A stretch of 64,000 nucleotides of DNA. Origin: Oenanthe sinensis. Its lineage: Eukaryota > Streptophyta > Magnoliopsida > Apiales > Apiaceae. Location: the NCBI GenBank assembly GCA_028671895.1, contig CM053794.1:16540501-16604500 (forward strand), written 5' to 3'. The position numbers were made by a program, and so were the translations under genes. The notes beneath the pieces are model-generated. The model made no database searches, was not told the DNA's origin, and was given only the letters and a program-made list of their open reading frames with translations. Shown in pieces: positions 1 to 11,699 of this stretch. The number at the start of each line of letters is the position of its first letter. Position 1 is the stretch's first letter.

Positions 1-241
1 TATCTTTGAGCTCTATTATTCTATATAGTTATATATATACTTAAGAGCTTATAGTTTAAGGTGTAATCTTTTCACTTGTAATCGTTGATTGTAATCAAGT
101 TGTGGCTGGATTGATAGCAGCTAGCTGACAGTGTCTATTAATTCAACTTAGCTAGCTGACAGGTTTAATAACTCGGTAAAATTAAAATCGGTCATTGTTA
201 ATCATAACACCTATTCACCCCCCTCTAGGTGTGCATTTTCA
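1..241 (+). repeat. 5' LTR of RT-1 (3' part only)
   Basis: Matches 8582-9115 of the 3' LTR and ends in the same ...GCATTTTCA. Relative to the 3' LTR it lacks the 293 bp equivalent to 8695-8987; the junction is at 113/114, with ATTG at both ends of the missing block. A C-run CACCCCCCTCT lies at 216-226, shortly before the LTR end. Confidence 0.95.
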
Positions 242-243
242 TT

Positions 244-255
244 TGGTATCAGAGC
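244..255 (+). other. Primer binding site of RT-1
   Basis: TGGTATCAGAGC, complementary to the 3' end of initiator Met-tRNA, two bases after the LTR end. It primes minus-strand DNA synthesis. Confidence 0.95.
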
Positions 256-297
256 AGACTATACTAATATCTTCTGTAACATGAAAGTATAGTACAG

Positions 298-2376
298 ATG
301 GCTGACAAATATCCAATGGGAAGTTCAGGCTCGAGGGCACCTCTTCTACTTGGCACAGAAAACTACAACTGGTGGAAAGGTAGAATGAAGCAGCACCTGG
401 CCAGAGAACCCATGGAGTGGAGAGTTACAGAAAAATGTCCTTTCAAATTTCTCACTACAGATGGTAAAGAAAAAGATATAGATGAACTCACTGTTGATGA
501 GCTGATCAAGCTTGCTTACAACAACCGAGCTATCAACACTATCATAACTGGTTTATGTCCTGAAGAGAGTGACAAAGTTTCTTCATGTACTTCTGTAAAG
601 GAGATGTGAGACACTCTTGAATTGTGTCATAAAGGTTCGAAAGCCTTAAAGAAGGATAAACTCAGCAAGCTGATGAACGAGTATGATAATTTCAAGCTAA
701 ATGAAGATGAATCTATTAAGGATGCTCAAGCTAGGTTCCAAGTCACTATGAATGGTCTCGCTTTACTTGGCAAGAAAATTCCACAAGAAAAGATCAACAT
801 GAAAATTATTAGTGTTGTTCCGTGGATCTATGAACCAAAGGTCACTGCCTTAGAATCTTCTCCAACAATTGATACAATTGATACTCTAAGTGTTTTTGCT
901 GAATTGGAGCAGTTTGAAGGCAAGATAAATGCTAGGCATGCAAATTCTACTTCTGATCTCACATCAAAGATGAAGAATTTGGCATTTCATGGTGATGATA
1001 GCAAGCTGGAATCTGATGATGAATCAGATGAGGAAATAGTTCTCATGTCCAGAAAAATCAGAAAACTGATCGAACAGAAAAACAAGATGAAAAGAGAAAG
1101 GAGGAGTTCAGGCTTCTCTAAAACTAAGAAGTTCTCCAAAGATTCTAAAGGAGATTCAACATGTTTTGAATGTGGCAAACCTGGCCATTTCAAGAAGGAC
1201 TGTTACAAGTTAAAAGGGAAGCAGCAAGCTGGATACAAAGATAAGAATAAATCTAAAGCTTTGCTAACCTGGAGTGCTGATGAAGAAGACATCTCACCAA
1301 GTGACAGTGACAACAATGATGATATGGTCAACCTTGCACTAGTTGGAATGGAGGATGATATTGTTCGAGGCTTAACTGAGGAGATCATTGTTGAAAGTGA
1401 TTCTGATGAGGATAAAAGTGAGGTAAACTCATTTAGATTTGATATTTCTTCTGATAATATTATTCTAGATGAACTAACCATGCAGGATCAAGATAGTATT
1501 CCTATAAAGGAATATAACTCAGTAAGGACAGAAAACAACAAGTTGTCAGAGAAGAATGCTTACCTTAGACAGATGGTTCAAGATCTAATGGCAAAGGTGG
1601 AATCATTAATTGAAAGTAAGGAACCTGTTCAAGCTACAAATGAAGTCAAAATCAAAGAACTTGAGTCAAAAATTGAAGATCTATAAGGTTTCAACAAGAT
1701 TCTGTTGAAAAGGAACAATGCTCTAGCTGATGAGATTTCTGATCTAAAGGCTGATATAGAGGCAAGAGATGCATGTCTTGAAACATTCAAACTCAGAGAA
1801 TCTGCCAAGAAAGAAACATCTCAGCTTGCTGAAACATCATCTCAGCATACTGACAGTACATCTCAGCCTGCTGCCACTTCTTCCAAGCAAGCAGAAAGAA
1901 ACAATTCCTTGGAAAATGAAGTCATTAAGCTCAGAAAAGGAATGGGTATTTTTGTTCAAGGAGAAGAAGGTCTCAAATCAATGATGAAAAGCATCAAGGT
2001 ACCTTTGGACAAGGAAGGAGTTGGTTTGAACTTCAATAAGAGGGTTACTGCACTAAAGTATGAAGGTAGACAAGAAAAGCCATACAAATATGCTATGCCC
2101 TAGACAAGCTGCAAGAAATGTGGTGGTAAAGGTCATCTAGCTCAAAATTGCAGATCTCAGTGAGCTACCAGAATTTACCAGAAAGAAGCTGACAGGAAGC
2201 CAGCTTACTGGAACAAACAGACAGCTAGCCGAAATAGTTCTGGTAGGAAGCAAAGAACACATAATTCCTCTCCCAAAGTGGTTCAAATGTGGATCAAGAA
2301 ATCTGAATTAAATGTTCTTTATATACTTGCTACTAACCAATCAGGACCCAAACCAATATGGGTACCAAAAGGTTAA
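298..2376 (+). pseudogene. gag: RT-1 gag, broken by four stops
   Basis: Gag forms the particle and binds the RNA. The frame opens at ATG 298, 42 bp after the primer site, and stays in one frame to TAA 2374-2376. Stops interrupt it at 607 (TGA), 1684 (TAA), 2101 (TAG) and 2161 (TGA). The N-terminal part has the copia Gag pattern NYNWWKGRM. A first CX2CX4HX4C zinc knuckle starts at 1162 and a second at 2110, straddled by two of the stops. Between them lie acidic and coiled-coil stretches with heptad-like leucines and a Gln/Ala/Thr/Ser-rich part near 1800-1890. The end, GPKPIWVPKG, is the usual SIRE Gag tail. Several stops fit single transitions at Trp, Gln or Arg codons. Family assignment is secure; the ancestral protein would be about 690 residues. 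Confidence 0.9.
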
Positions 2377-2400
2377 GTGTTGTTTTTGTTTATTTTGTAG

Positions 2401-5400
2401 ATATGTCTTGCTGCCAAGATCAAATCGAAATCATGGATTATTGATAGTGGATGTACAAGACATATGTGTGGAGACAAAGCTCAATTTATTAATCTCAAGT
2501 TCAAGAAAGGTGGATGTGTCACAATTGGTGATAGTAAGACTCTTCATATTCTGGGTAAAGGTAAAGTAGGTAATGACACAACTTTTATTGACAATGTTCG
2601 TTATATTAAAGGCTTAAAATATAATTTGCTTAGTGTAAGTCAGTTGCATGATGATGGTCATTCAGTTGTTTTTGACAAAGATAAATGTGTTATTACTGTT
2701 GCTACTAACCAAATTCCAGGATTAGTTGCTAAAAGGGAAGGCAATGTGTATGTTTTAGACTTTGAATTACAGGAAACAGTTTGCTGTTTAGCTGCTATTG
2801 ACAATGATCCAACAATCTGGCATAGAAGATTGGGTCATGCTCACATGGACTTGCTCAATAGACTATCTAGCAAGAAGTTAGTGAAGGGTTTATCAAAATT
2901 AAAGTATGTCAAGACACAAGTGTGTGATGCATGTCAATTGGGAAAACAGATTCAAAGTTCTCACAAGGCCAAAAAGGTTATATCTACTATAAAACCCTTA
3001 GAATTATTGCATCTAGATTTGTTTGGTCCAGAATCTTATAAAAATATTGGAGGTAAACAATATGGTTTTGTTATTGTTGATGATTATACACGTTTTACTT
3101 GGGTTTTATTCCTTCGTACTAAAGATTCTGCTTTTGAGGAATTTGAGAAACTAATCAAGGTACTTGAGAACAAGCTGGACACAAGGCTTGTAGGTATAAG
3201 AAGTGATCGAGGTGGTGAATTCAAGAAAGATTTTGTCACTTACTGTGAAGCAAAGGGCATCACACATGAATTCTCTGCACCTAGAACTCCACAATAGAAT
3301 GGAGTAGTGGAAAGAAAGAACAGGTCTTTGAAGGAAACTGCTAGAACTTTATTGCAGGAAAGCAAGCTGTCAATGAGCTTTTGGGCAGAAGCAGTGAACA
3401 CATCCTGCTATGTTCTTAACAGAGTGGTGATCAGGCCTATTCTTGAGAAAACTCCATACGAGCTGTTGAGGAACAAAAAGCCTAACATCAGTTACTTCAA
3501 GGTGTTTGGCTCAAAGTGTTTTATCCTCAAGAAAATCGACAGGGATGGTAAATTCGATGCTAAATCTTATGAGGCAATTTTTCTTGGTTATTCTTTAACT
3601 AGTAGAGCATATAGAGTCTTCAATTTAAAGAAACGCATTGTTGAGGAGTCTATCGATGTTATATTTCATGAACCTAACAATGATCTGCCAAGAGATGAGG
3701 AAGATGATGCAGGTGATGATAATGGAAGCAATAAAGCTACTGCTGGAAGTACTAAAGATACTACAACATCAAGTAGACAGCAAGCTGACAAGACAAAGGA
3801 GCAAGCTGCTACAACATCTACTGTTCAACAGACAGACAATCATCAAGCTGGAACATCCTATCAGCCAGCTGACACTGCTATCTCAGTAGATGATACTATT
3901 GAACAGCTGTCTAAACTCAATCTAGGAGGGTCCCAAACTCCTATAGCAAGGAAAACAACTTCTGCTAGAACTGTTCATGAATAGATATCCCAACATTCTC
4001 TCCCCAAAGCTACAAGAACTGTGAAGAATCATCCACCAACACAAATCATTGGTGATGCTTCTGAGGGTGTTAAAACTAGAAGAGGGAAAGCAAACTTCTG
4101 TGCTTTTACAGCTTTCCTAGCTCAAGAAAAACCCAAAAATGTTCAAGATGCTTTAGAAGATGAGAATTGGATCATGGCAATACAAGAGGAGCTGAATCAA
4201 TTCAAAAGATGTGATGTGTGGGAACTTGTGGAAAAGCCTAAAGATGTCACAGTCATTGGTACTAAATGGGTTTTCAAAACAAAGTTGATGAATTTGGTAC
4301 AGTTACAAGGAACGAGGCAAGACTAGTTGCACAATGCTACAATCAACAAGAAGGGATTGATTTTGATCAGACTTATGCACCTGTTGCAAGGCTGGAGTCT
4401 ATAAGAATGCTAATTTCATTTGCATGTTACAAGAAATTCAAGCTTCATCAAATGGATGTCAAAAGTGCATTTCTTAATGGCTATCTCAAAGAGGAAATTT
4501 ATGTTAAACAACCTCCGGGCTTCGAGCATGAAGAGTATCCAAACCATGTCTACAAACTAAAGAAGGCATTGTATGGACTAAAGCAAGCACCTAGGTCTTG
4601 GTATGAACGGTTAAGTGAATTTCTCCTTAAAAATGGCTTTATTCGAGGTAAAATTGATCCAACTTTATTCCTTAAATTTGATGGTAAGGATATACTTGTT
4701 GTTCAAATTTATATGGATGATATTGTTTTTGGATCAACTAATGATGCCATGTGTGAGTGGTTTTCCAAGTGTATGCACAATGAGTTTGACATGAGCATGA
4801 TGGGTGAACTCAATTACTTTTTGGGGCTTCAAGTCAAACAAACAAAAAATGGAATCTTTATGCATCAATCCAAATACATCAAGAATCTACTCAAGAGATT
4901 TGGATTTGAAAATGTCAAGGCGAAATCAACACCAATGAATCCAGCTAGCAAGCTGACAACAGATGAAAAAGGTGTAGATGTTGATATCCGTAAGCATAGA
5001 GGTATGATTGGTAGTTTACTGTATCTTACTGCTTCTAGACCTGATATAATGTATGTAGTTTGTGTATGTGCTAGATTTCAATGCAAGCCTAAGGAGTTCC
5101 ATTATAATGCTGTTAAGAGAATTTTTAAGTATTTGAGTGGTACTATAAATTTGGCTTTATTTTATCCTATCACAAATGCATTTGATCTTGTTGGGTATAG
5201 TGATGCAGATTATGCAGGTTATCACACCGATTGTAAAAGTACAAGTGGTGTTTGTGCATTTTTAGGCCATAGTTTGGTCACTTGGCAATGCAAGAAACAG
5301 AACTCTGTTGCTTTATCAACAGCTGAGGGGGAGTACCTGGCAGCTATTGCTCTCAAATGCTATGGATGATACAAACACTAAGGGATTTTGGAATCAAATG

Positions 5401-5644
5401 TGGAAGGATTTCAATATATTGTGACAATACAAGTGCTATCAACATTTCAGAAAATCCTGTCAATCACTCAAGAACAAAACATATCGATGTGAGACATCAT
5501 TTCTTGAGAGACAATGTGGCAAAAGGGAAGATTAAGCTGATTTTTGTGCCTACAGAGTATCAGCTAGCTGATATCTTTACAAAACCACTGGCAGAAGAAA
5601 GATTTTCTATTATTAGAAGGAAACTTGGCATGTGTAACATCTAG
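2401..5644 (+). pseudogene. pol: RT-1 pol, broken by two stops and two frameshifts
   Basis: Polyprotein of protease, integrase, reverse transcriptase and RNase H. It follows gag in the same frame but only after two stops (2374, 2398). The protease motif DSG is at about 2443. Integrase shows the HHCC finger, the LHLDLFGP and RSDRGGEF acidic motifs, and the third acidic residue in NGVVERKN. RT carries YMDD near 4710 rather than the YVDD of the other elements here. RNase H has DADYAGY, TAEGEY and the final HIDVRHHF block. Stops lie at 3295 (TAG, in the conserved PRTPQQNGV block) and 3982 (TAG); one-base losses near 4286 and 5354 shift the frame. The C-terminus is LGMCNI at 5641. The integrase-RT linker (3690-3980) is rich in Thr, Gln and Ala and repeats the family motif AGCAAGCTGAC. 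Confidence 0.93.
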
Positions 5645-6134
5645 TCAGCAAGCTGACATCAGGTTTTTCTAAATCTCAGCTTACTGATTGAATAAGTGCA
5701 TATATGATTTTATTGTCAATCTTTTTAATTGTTACGTGTTCCGTGAAAAGTTTAGTAGAATCCACTTACTTGTTATCCGTGTATGTCTATTCATTTTTCT
5801 AGGCTAGTAATTAGTGCTAATTTCAAATTTCAAATTATTTACTATTTCATGATATATAATACTTATCTGTTTAACATGTTAATCATCTATTTAATTGATA
5901 AGTTTGTGGTGTTTATTTAATAAAATGTTTAGTATTTTAAAGGGTGGGATAATATTTAGTATTTCTCTTAAAAATACTCCTTTAAAAACAATAAAAATCG
6001 GAATAGTCGAGATTTTTCATTCTAAACTCTTCGGTTCCCTATACTATCGTCCAAATCTCCGTGTGCGAGCATTAGGGTTTCTACTCAACCCATATTCAAT
6101 CACCCTTGCTATATCAGTTTTGTTAGTCAAGATT
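5645..6134 (+). other. RT-1 spacer between pol and ORF3
   Basis: AT-rich, no coding supported. It begins with the family motif (CAGCAAGCTGAC near 5645, then CAGCTTACTG near 5679), which recurs in the LTR. Confidence 0.6.
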
Positions 6135-7497
6135 ATGAGGCAAACAAGGAAAATTAAAGCATCTGTAAGTCAGGTTAAGGAGAACAAGCTAAAGCGAAAA
6201 CTCGAGGAAGATGATGAGTTCTTGGAACCCTTGAATATCGACAGTGGTGATGATGTTTCTGAGTTTACTCGATCTAATCGTGTGGGCTCGGAGTCAAAGA
6301 AGGCCAAAAGATGTTTAAAGTTTGCGTCTGAGGATCTGGAAGCAAGGTACAGTCTCTTGATTTGACAAATCGTAAGGTCCTTCTGGGTAGACCTTTGTCT
6401 GGTAAGGCTTTCTTTACTTGTGGAGCGGTCAGTATTTTGAAAACCTAGGGTTTGAGTCTTTTCTTGTTGATATGCCTAAAGACTGCTATGTTGATTATGT
6501 ACAAGAATTTTATGCGAATCTCATGCATGATAAGTTTGGTAATTTGGTATCTTTGGTTAAGGAAACTAAGATTACATTGAATGCTGCTGTTTTGAACTCG
6601 ATTTTAAGAATTGTCAATCCGTCTGATGTGTCTGTGTTTACTAAAACGGGTCCTGTTATGGTGAATGGTTTTGTCCCTTTAGATCAGTTAAACACTGTTA
6701 GAGGTTTGAATGGTATTCTTGAGTTCAATTGCCCTACTACCACAAATGTCACACCTATTGCTCATGTTTTGTTCAAAGTTTGTTTAGCAAATATTTGTCC
6801 TAGAGTTGGTAGAAGGTCTAATTTCAATTGTCAAGATGTCTGTGTTGTTGGTATGCTGTTGGCTGGAAAGAAATTTGATCTGGCAGATTTGATTCTTAAG
6901 AACATGATGGCCGTTTTTGAAGGAAATCAAAACACTGGGTTACCTTATGGGTGTTTGTTGACTCGTGTGTTTGATTGGTATGGTGTAGCTTTTAAGGAGT
7001 TAGATAAGTCTGTAGCTAAAGAGTTTCTGGATCACAAGAGTTTAGCTCAGTCTCATCTTAAGATTGAAAAAGATGGCACTCTGGTGCAAGTTGAGTTTTC
7101 TACACCAAATGTGGCTGTTTTTTAGCCTTCAGTTGTTGGTTTTGATAAGAGATTTGAGGCACTGGCAAAGGAAATGAGAGATGAAAACACTAATCTGAGT
7201 ATTGATGTTGGTTGTTTGAGTCAGAAAATTGATTTGTTGATTGAAGAAGTGAAGATATTAAAGGAAATTGTGAAGAGCAAGCCTACTTTTGGAGAATATC
7301 AAGTTGACAGGACTGGCTCTGCTGGAGTTGTTGATGACAATAACTTAGCTGGACTTGCCAATGTTGCCATGAAGAATCTGGAACAAACAATTAACAAGAT
7401 GCAGAGTGCAGATACCAAGATTTCAGGTGAACAGAGTGTTGATGTAGCAGAACAGTTTGCAGATCCTGAAGATGATGTGACCCATGATGAATCCTGA
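6135..7497 (+). pseudogene. RT-1 ORF3 (envelope-position protein), broken
   Basis: Third ORF after pol. The likely start is ATG 6135 (MRQTRKIK...), followed by a basic, nuclear-signal-like N-terminus. Coding then passes through three frames, with shifts near 6346 and 6440, and a stop at 7123 (TAG); it ends at TGA 7495-7497. The central part, with QEFYANL and then a hydrophobic TLNAAVLNSILRI block, resembles the domain called putative plant transposon protein (I recall it as Pfam PF20167, not searched). The C-terminal part (about 7170-7400) looks like a coiled coil. I see no signal peptide or transmembrane segment. Function is unknown; in SIRE-type elements this position is called envelope-like, but the sequence here gives no support for an envelope. 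Confidence 0.75.
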
Positions 7498-7860
7498 TTA
7501 TTCCTTTTTAATGATTAAGGGGGAGTATTTTAGGAGAATTAGGATGGTTTGGGCTCAGTCTTTGAATTGTTTAAGTGTTTGCAACTGGTATTTCTGAATG
7601 ATGTTAATTTGCTGTTAATTTTGGATAATTTAATTGTGTTGGTACATGCTAGTAAGCATGTTTTGATTGTTATGATGGATAATTTTACTAGTGCATGCTA
7701 GTATGCATGTTTTATTATGATATGCTATGGTTTTGGTTTAACTTTATCTGTTAAATGCTTAGCATGTTATATTTGCAATTTTATATCATGTGTTTACAGG
7801 ATGGCAAGAATTTAGGGGGAGTTGATATTCTCCTAAATTTATTTGTTTGAAGTAATCATC
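7498..7860 (+). other. RT-1 3' noncoding region with two extra PPT-like sites
   Basis: AT-rich. AAGGGGGAGT near 7518 and TTAGGGGGAGTT near 7812 both resemble the true polypurine tract at 7861. CATGCTAGTAAGCATG-type near-palindromes occur near 7647 and 7692. Confidence 0.6.
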
Positions 7861-7874
7861 AAAAAGGGGGAGAT
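7861..7874 (+). other. Polypurine tract of RT-1
   Basis: AAAAAGGGGGAGAT directly before the LTR start TGAAACCC; primes plus-strand DNA synthesis. Confidence 0.9.
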
Positions 7875-9115
7875 TGAAACCCTTTTGGATTTTGATGATC
7901 ACTATTAGCAAGCTGAAAGCTTGATATTGATATAAAATAACAAGCTATTATACATGTACTAACATAGTTTTGCAGGTATTAGCTTACTGAGATATGTTTT
8001 ATCAGTATAATATATTTAAGTACATTGACAGCAAGCTGAAAGTAGGAAAACAGGGTGTTTCAGCGAGCTAACAGCATGGATATAGTCTATTTCAGCAAGC
8101 TGACTCTGAAGCGTAGAAACTGTTTGGATAAGCAAGGAAGTCCGAAATTCTTGGAGATTTTGTAGGATCTTACATGTACGAGTTTATCTAATATATATAT
8201 ATATGGTTATATATTATATTAGAGCTCAGTTTTATTTAATTCAAACCTATTTTATTATTCAAATTAATTTTCCTATTTAATAGGAGTTGGAGTTTGACTA
8301 AAATTTATCTTCTAAAACCAACTCTTATCTATATATATTTAAACTTATTTGAGGCTGATTTCAAACGTTTTTATTTTCTTCTTATCCTCAATATACGTAG
8401 TTTTAAATGTCTATATCTTAACAAATTTGAACGTTGAAAATTATAACGTTAAATATCTTTGTTAATTCGAATATATATATATATATACAGGTGTGTATAG
8501 CTTTTCTCTTCAACCAAGTGAAGATATACTGATTTGCAAAACATATACACTTCTTCTCAAATTCAAAAAGTTCTTAGCAAATATCTTTGAGCTCTATTAT
8601 TCTATATAGTTATATATATACTTAAGAGCTTATAGTTTGAGGTGTAATCTTTTCACTTGTAATCGTTGATTGTAATCAAGTTGTGGCTAGATTGCTAGGC
8701 TTGTGAAACAGGGTTCAAGGGAACTAGAGGCTAGAGAAGGCTATGCTAGGGTAGTATAGTGCTTAGAGAGCAGAATAGTTCAGTGGAACAGGAGTTTCAG
8801 CAAGCTAGGATCAGCTGCAAGGGAAAAAGGGTGGAATGTTTTTGTAATCTGTAATCGTGGTTTGATTTGATTAATAATATTCTCTCTTACCAGTTGGTAG
8901 GAGACCAGGACGTAGACCATAGGAGATTAGGGGTCGAACCTGGCTAAAAGATTTGGTGTTATTTACTTTTTCTATACTGCATTGCATATAGCAGCTAGCT
9001 GACAGTGTCTGTTAATTCAACTTAGCTAGCTGACAGGTTTAATAACTCGGTAAAATTAAAATCGGTCATTGTTAGCCATAACACCTATTCACCCCCCTCT
9101 AGGTGTGCATTTTCA
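7875..9115 (+). repeat. 3' LTR of RT-1 (1241 bp)
   Basis: Starts TGAAACCC and ends GCATTTTCA. It holds several copies of the family motif AGCAAGCTGA or AGCTAGCTGACAG (near 7908, 8030, 8093, 8798, 8990 and 9023). A TATA-like run TATATATAT at 8330-8338 is the best promoter candidate. The C-run ACCCCCCTCT is at 9091-9100. Confidence 0.93.
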
Positions 9116-9640
9116 ATCACTATCATTAAAAAATTAATGTAAGACTAAAAATAAAAATATTTATACTATATTATTATAACCAGGCTTTAGATTTTTTGTA
9201 GCCAGTTTCGTTAACACTTTTTCTAATATTATATTATATCTAAATCATATCCTAATTTTACATACTCATATTAAATATCTTATATATAATATAATTAATA
9301 TATTTGTACAAAATAAAAAAAACATCTTAATTTATCCATTGTTCAAGCTATTTTTTTTTTAAATTGCAACTCCTTAATTAAATCGAATGAATATTATAAT
9401 ATTATTATTTTGTACTTATATTTAAGTTTATTAAAATTTTATACAATATATTGATAAAATTTAAAATAAGTTCAACAAATATAAAATATAAATATAATTT
9501 ATATTTCAAAATTTATATGTACTTGTATAAATATTTTAAACGTAATTTTTGTCCCATGTACTCTAGTTCCTTCCTTAGCCAATAATCCATTCCCCTTCTC
9601 AAATTTTCATTTCCCGCCTTTACCTCTCAACCACAAAACC
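9116..9640. other. AT-rich stretch, no gene seen
   Basis: Flank of RT-1. Low-complexity A+T DNA; I see no coding, repeat unit or RNA gene. Confidence 0.5.
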
Positions 9641-11110
9641 AAACACATATGCCCAAAAATTCAAATACAAACAAAACCTAGGGTTTTGTCTCACAACTCT
9701 CTCTCTCTCAGTGTGTCTCACACTCCATCTCTCCGAAGGCTATTGATTAGGGCTTTGGTTTAAAATAGGGTTCATCTACTTCAATTGATTTTATAGATGG
9801 GGGACTCTTCATACTTTCTTGAGAAAGATCGAAGGGACGCCTTGCAAAGACTACTCAAAATAGGTTTCGTGCTCAAGAGAGACTGCTAATCTCCATCAAC
9901 ATATGGGTTAGATAGTTTCACGACTTTCACTTAGGGTTTCTTTGGTTAAAGTTTAATTGATCTCGTTTCAATTTAAGAGTTATATTTATTTTTAATTTTG
10001 GTTAAGCGTTCTCTATCTTTATTTCTAGGGTGATTTGGGTTCTCAATCTCTTAGTTTTTTCAGGGCCGATTTGGTTCCGTTATGCACTTTATTTATATAA
10101 TAGTTAATTTAGAAATTGATTCTGCTACATCTATATTCATGTAAATATAGCTTATATCTCAGCAAGAAGTTGAGAAACTTCAACTTTTTCTTATAATGGA
10201 CAAGATGAACTTGGGGCAGAGTATGGGGTTTGTAACAAAAGTTAAATTAAAGGGTATTATATGACTTGACTTTGCAAGAAAGATTGTATTATCATATAAC
10301 TTTGTATATGGTATGTGTAATACCTATGCTCATAGTTTGTATGTTGTTTGGGCTTCGATTTTAAGGTAAAACCCGATTTCGAGTATGTAATTTCGGTTTC
10401 TAGTCTGGTTTCGATTATTTATGCAATTGTTTATATCCAATATCATGATTTGGGGTTTTTTTATGTTAATGTTTGCTCATTCGATGTATTCCAATCTTTC
10501 TTTAGTGATGACAGCCTCTTTAGTGGTGGGAGCCCATTTGATGAGTTATGTGACAATATTATTATGGGTTGTTGTGTTGTTAACTCTATCTTAGTTATTT
10601 GGAGGTTTGTGAGGTCATGTTTGTTGAATATAATTGTTGACAAGTATCTTGTTGATTATCAAGTGGTGCTGGTAGCAGCAGGGGACACAGAAAGAGGAAA
10701 GGAGAGGACATGTGCACCCCCTTATGGTCTCATTTGATGACTTATACAGTGATACCATAAAAAATCTCTCACTTTCACGCAATGTGATGTGATCGAAAGG
10801 TAACAGGTGAGTGAATTACTACAGTTTATGGAGTTAATTATGGTAGTAAATTAGGTTATGTGTGTGTGTGTTATGATATATGTTCATGTCATGGTCTGAT
10901 ATTGAGATTTTGTTTATGACAATAAGGGATCAAAATATGGGGCATCCATGAAGTGTACAAGTTTTCAGCGGTCTAGAATGAAGGTGTCAATCAGGCATCT
11001 AGGACCCTCTATGATTCAGTAAATGGTATGGTGTTTTGCTGGATTATTAATTGAATTTGAATTTTGCTGATGTAGTGTTATATAATGTGAATTTATGTAT
11101 TATAAGTATG
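9640..11110 (+). other. Possible decayed host gene or noncoding transcript
   Basis: The composition changes to resemble a plant gene start: CCTAGGGTTTTG near 9679, a CT-repeat leader (9699-9710) and then a short ORF at 9797. Further on, two short GC-richer blocks end in splice-donor-like ACAG/GTGAGT (near 10808) and ATG/GTATGG (near 11027). None of these pieces gives a recognisable protein. It could be a captured gene fragment, a noncoding RNA or chance. Confidence 0.2.
9797..9889 (+). CDS. Short ORF of 30 residues, unrecognised
   Basis: ATG 9797 to TAA 9887-9889, after a CT-rich leader. The product begins MGDSSYFLEKDRRDALQRLL and ends KRDC; it is charged and may be helical. I do not recognise it. 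It may be exon 1 of a decayed gene, since GGTTTCG near 9864 could be a weak donor. Being short, it could equally be chance. Confidence 0.15.
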   Translation: MGDSSYFLEKDRRDALQRLLKIGFVLKRDC

Positions 11111-11699
11111 TCTGTGGCCTTGTTTTAATGAGTATCATCAAGAGTATTTTGATATTGTTAGAATCACTTGGAGATCGTACTGCAATTGAATAACCATCAA
11201 CTTAGAACACTAGTTTTTTTTAATAATTTGGCCTATTGGCTTGTTGTTTGTGTTTTTGGGTTGTAGAGTTCTGTTCTTCTTCATCCCTCAATTATTATTC
11301 TAAGTTAGTCAGCATACAAATATTAAGTATAATTTTTTATGTTGTACATCCTTTCTATGTGTCGCACTGAAGTTCAAGTTGCAGTAGAACAAGATTCTTG
11401 CACTAGGAATCGTAAGAGATTGTTTTTATTTTATAATTAACATGTTCATTTTAGTTGGCTGATTTTAAGTAATAAGTTAAAGTATTTAGTACATGTATAA
11501 TTGATTGTTGCCATCATCTGCTAACATATTTGTCTTCAAAGGAATACAACTATGTGATTATTTGCCTGTGTGCTAGAGCAACTTATGTGCATGAATTGTC
11601 TGAGAGGTTTCCTTTCAGGACTTGTAGAGGTGTCATTACTCCCCTATGGCTACCATAAATCACAAAAATAAACTGTAACACAATTAATCTTTGGATCAT

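Larger units (their letters stand above)
1..9115 (+). mobile_element. RT-1: SIRE-type Ty1/copia retrotransposon, left end outside window
   Basis: The order is partial 5' LTR, tRNA primer site, gag, pol (protease, integrase, RT, RNase H), ORF3, polypurine tract and 3' LTR, which is the copia order of the SIRE/Maximus type with an extra ORF after pol. The two LTRs can be compared over 241 bp and differ at 5 positions, all transitions (about 2%), so insertion is fairly recent; the 5' copy also lacks 293 bp. gag, pol and ORF3 carry several stops and frameshifts, so this copy cannot act alone. The flank after the 3' LTR begins ATCAC; the matching target duplication would lie left of the window. 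Confidence 0.95.

Noticed and set aside
2371..2400. A 29-nt mini-intron between GTTAAG and TGTAG in RT-1
   Set aside because: Far shorter than any usual plant intron; if the acceptor is used, the donor must be further upstream.
10348..10737. 129-codon ORF with hydrophobic stretches
   Set aside because: AT-rich, low-complexity product, no homology recognised, no promoter or codon signal; most likely chance.
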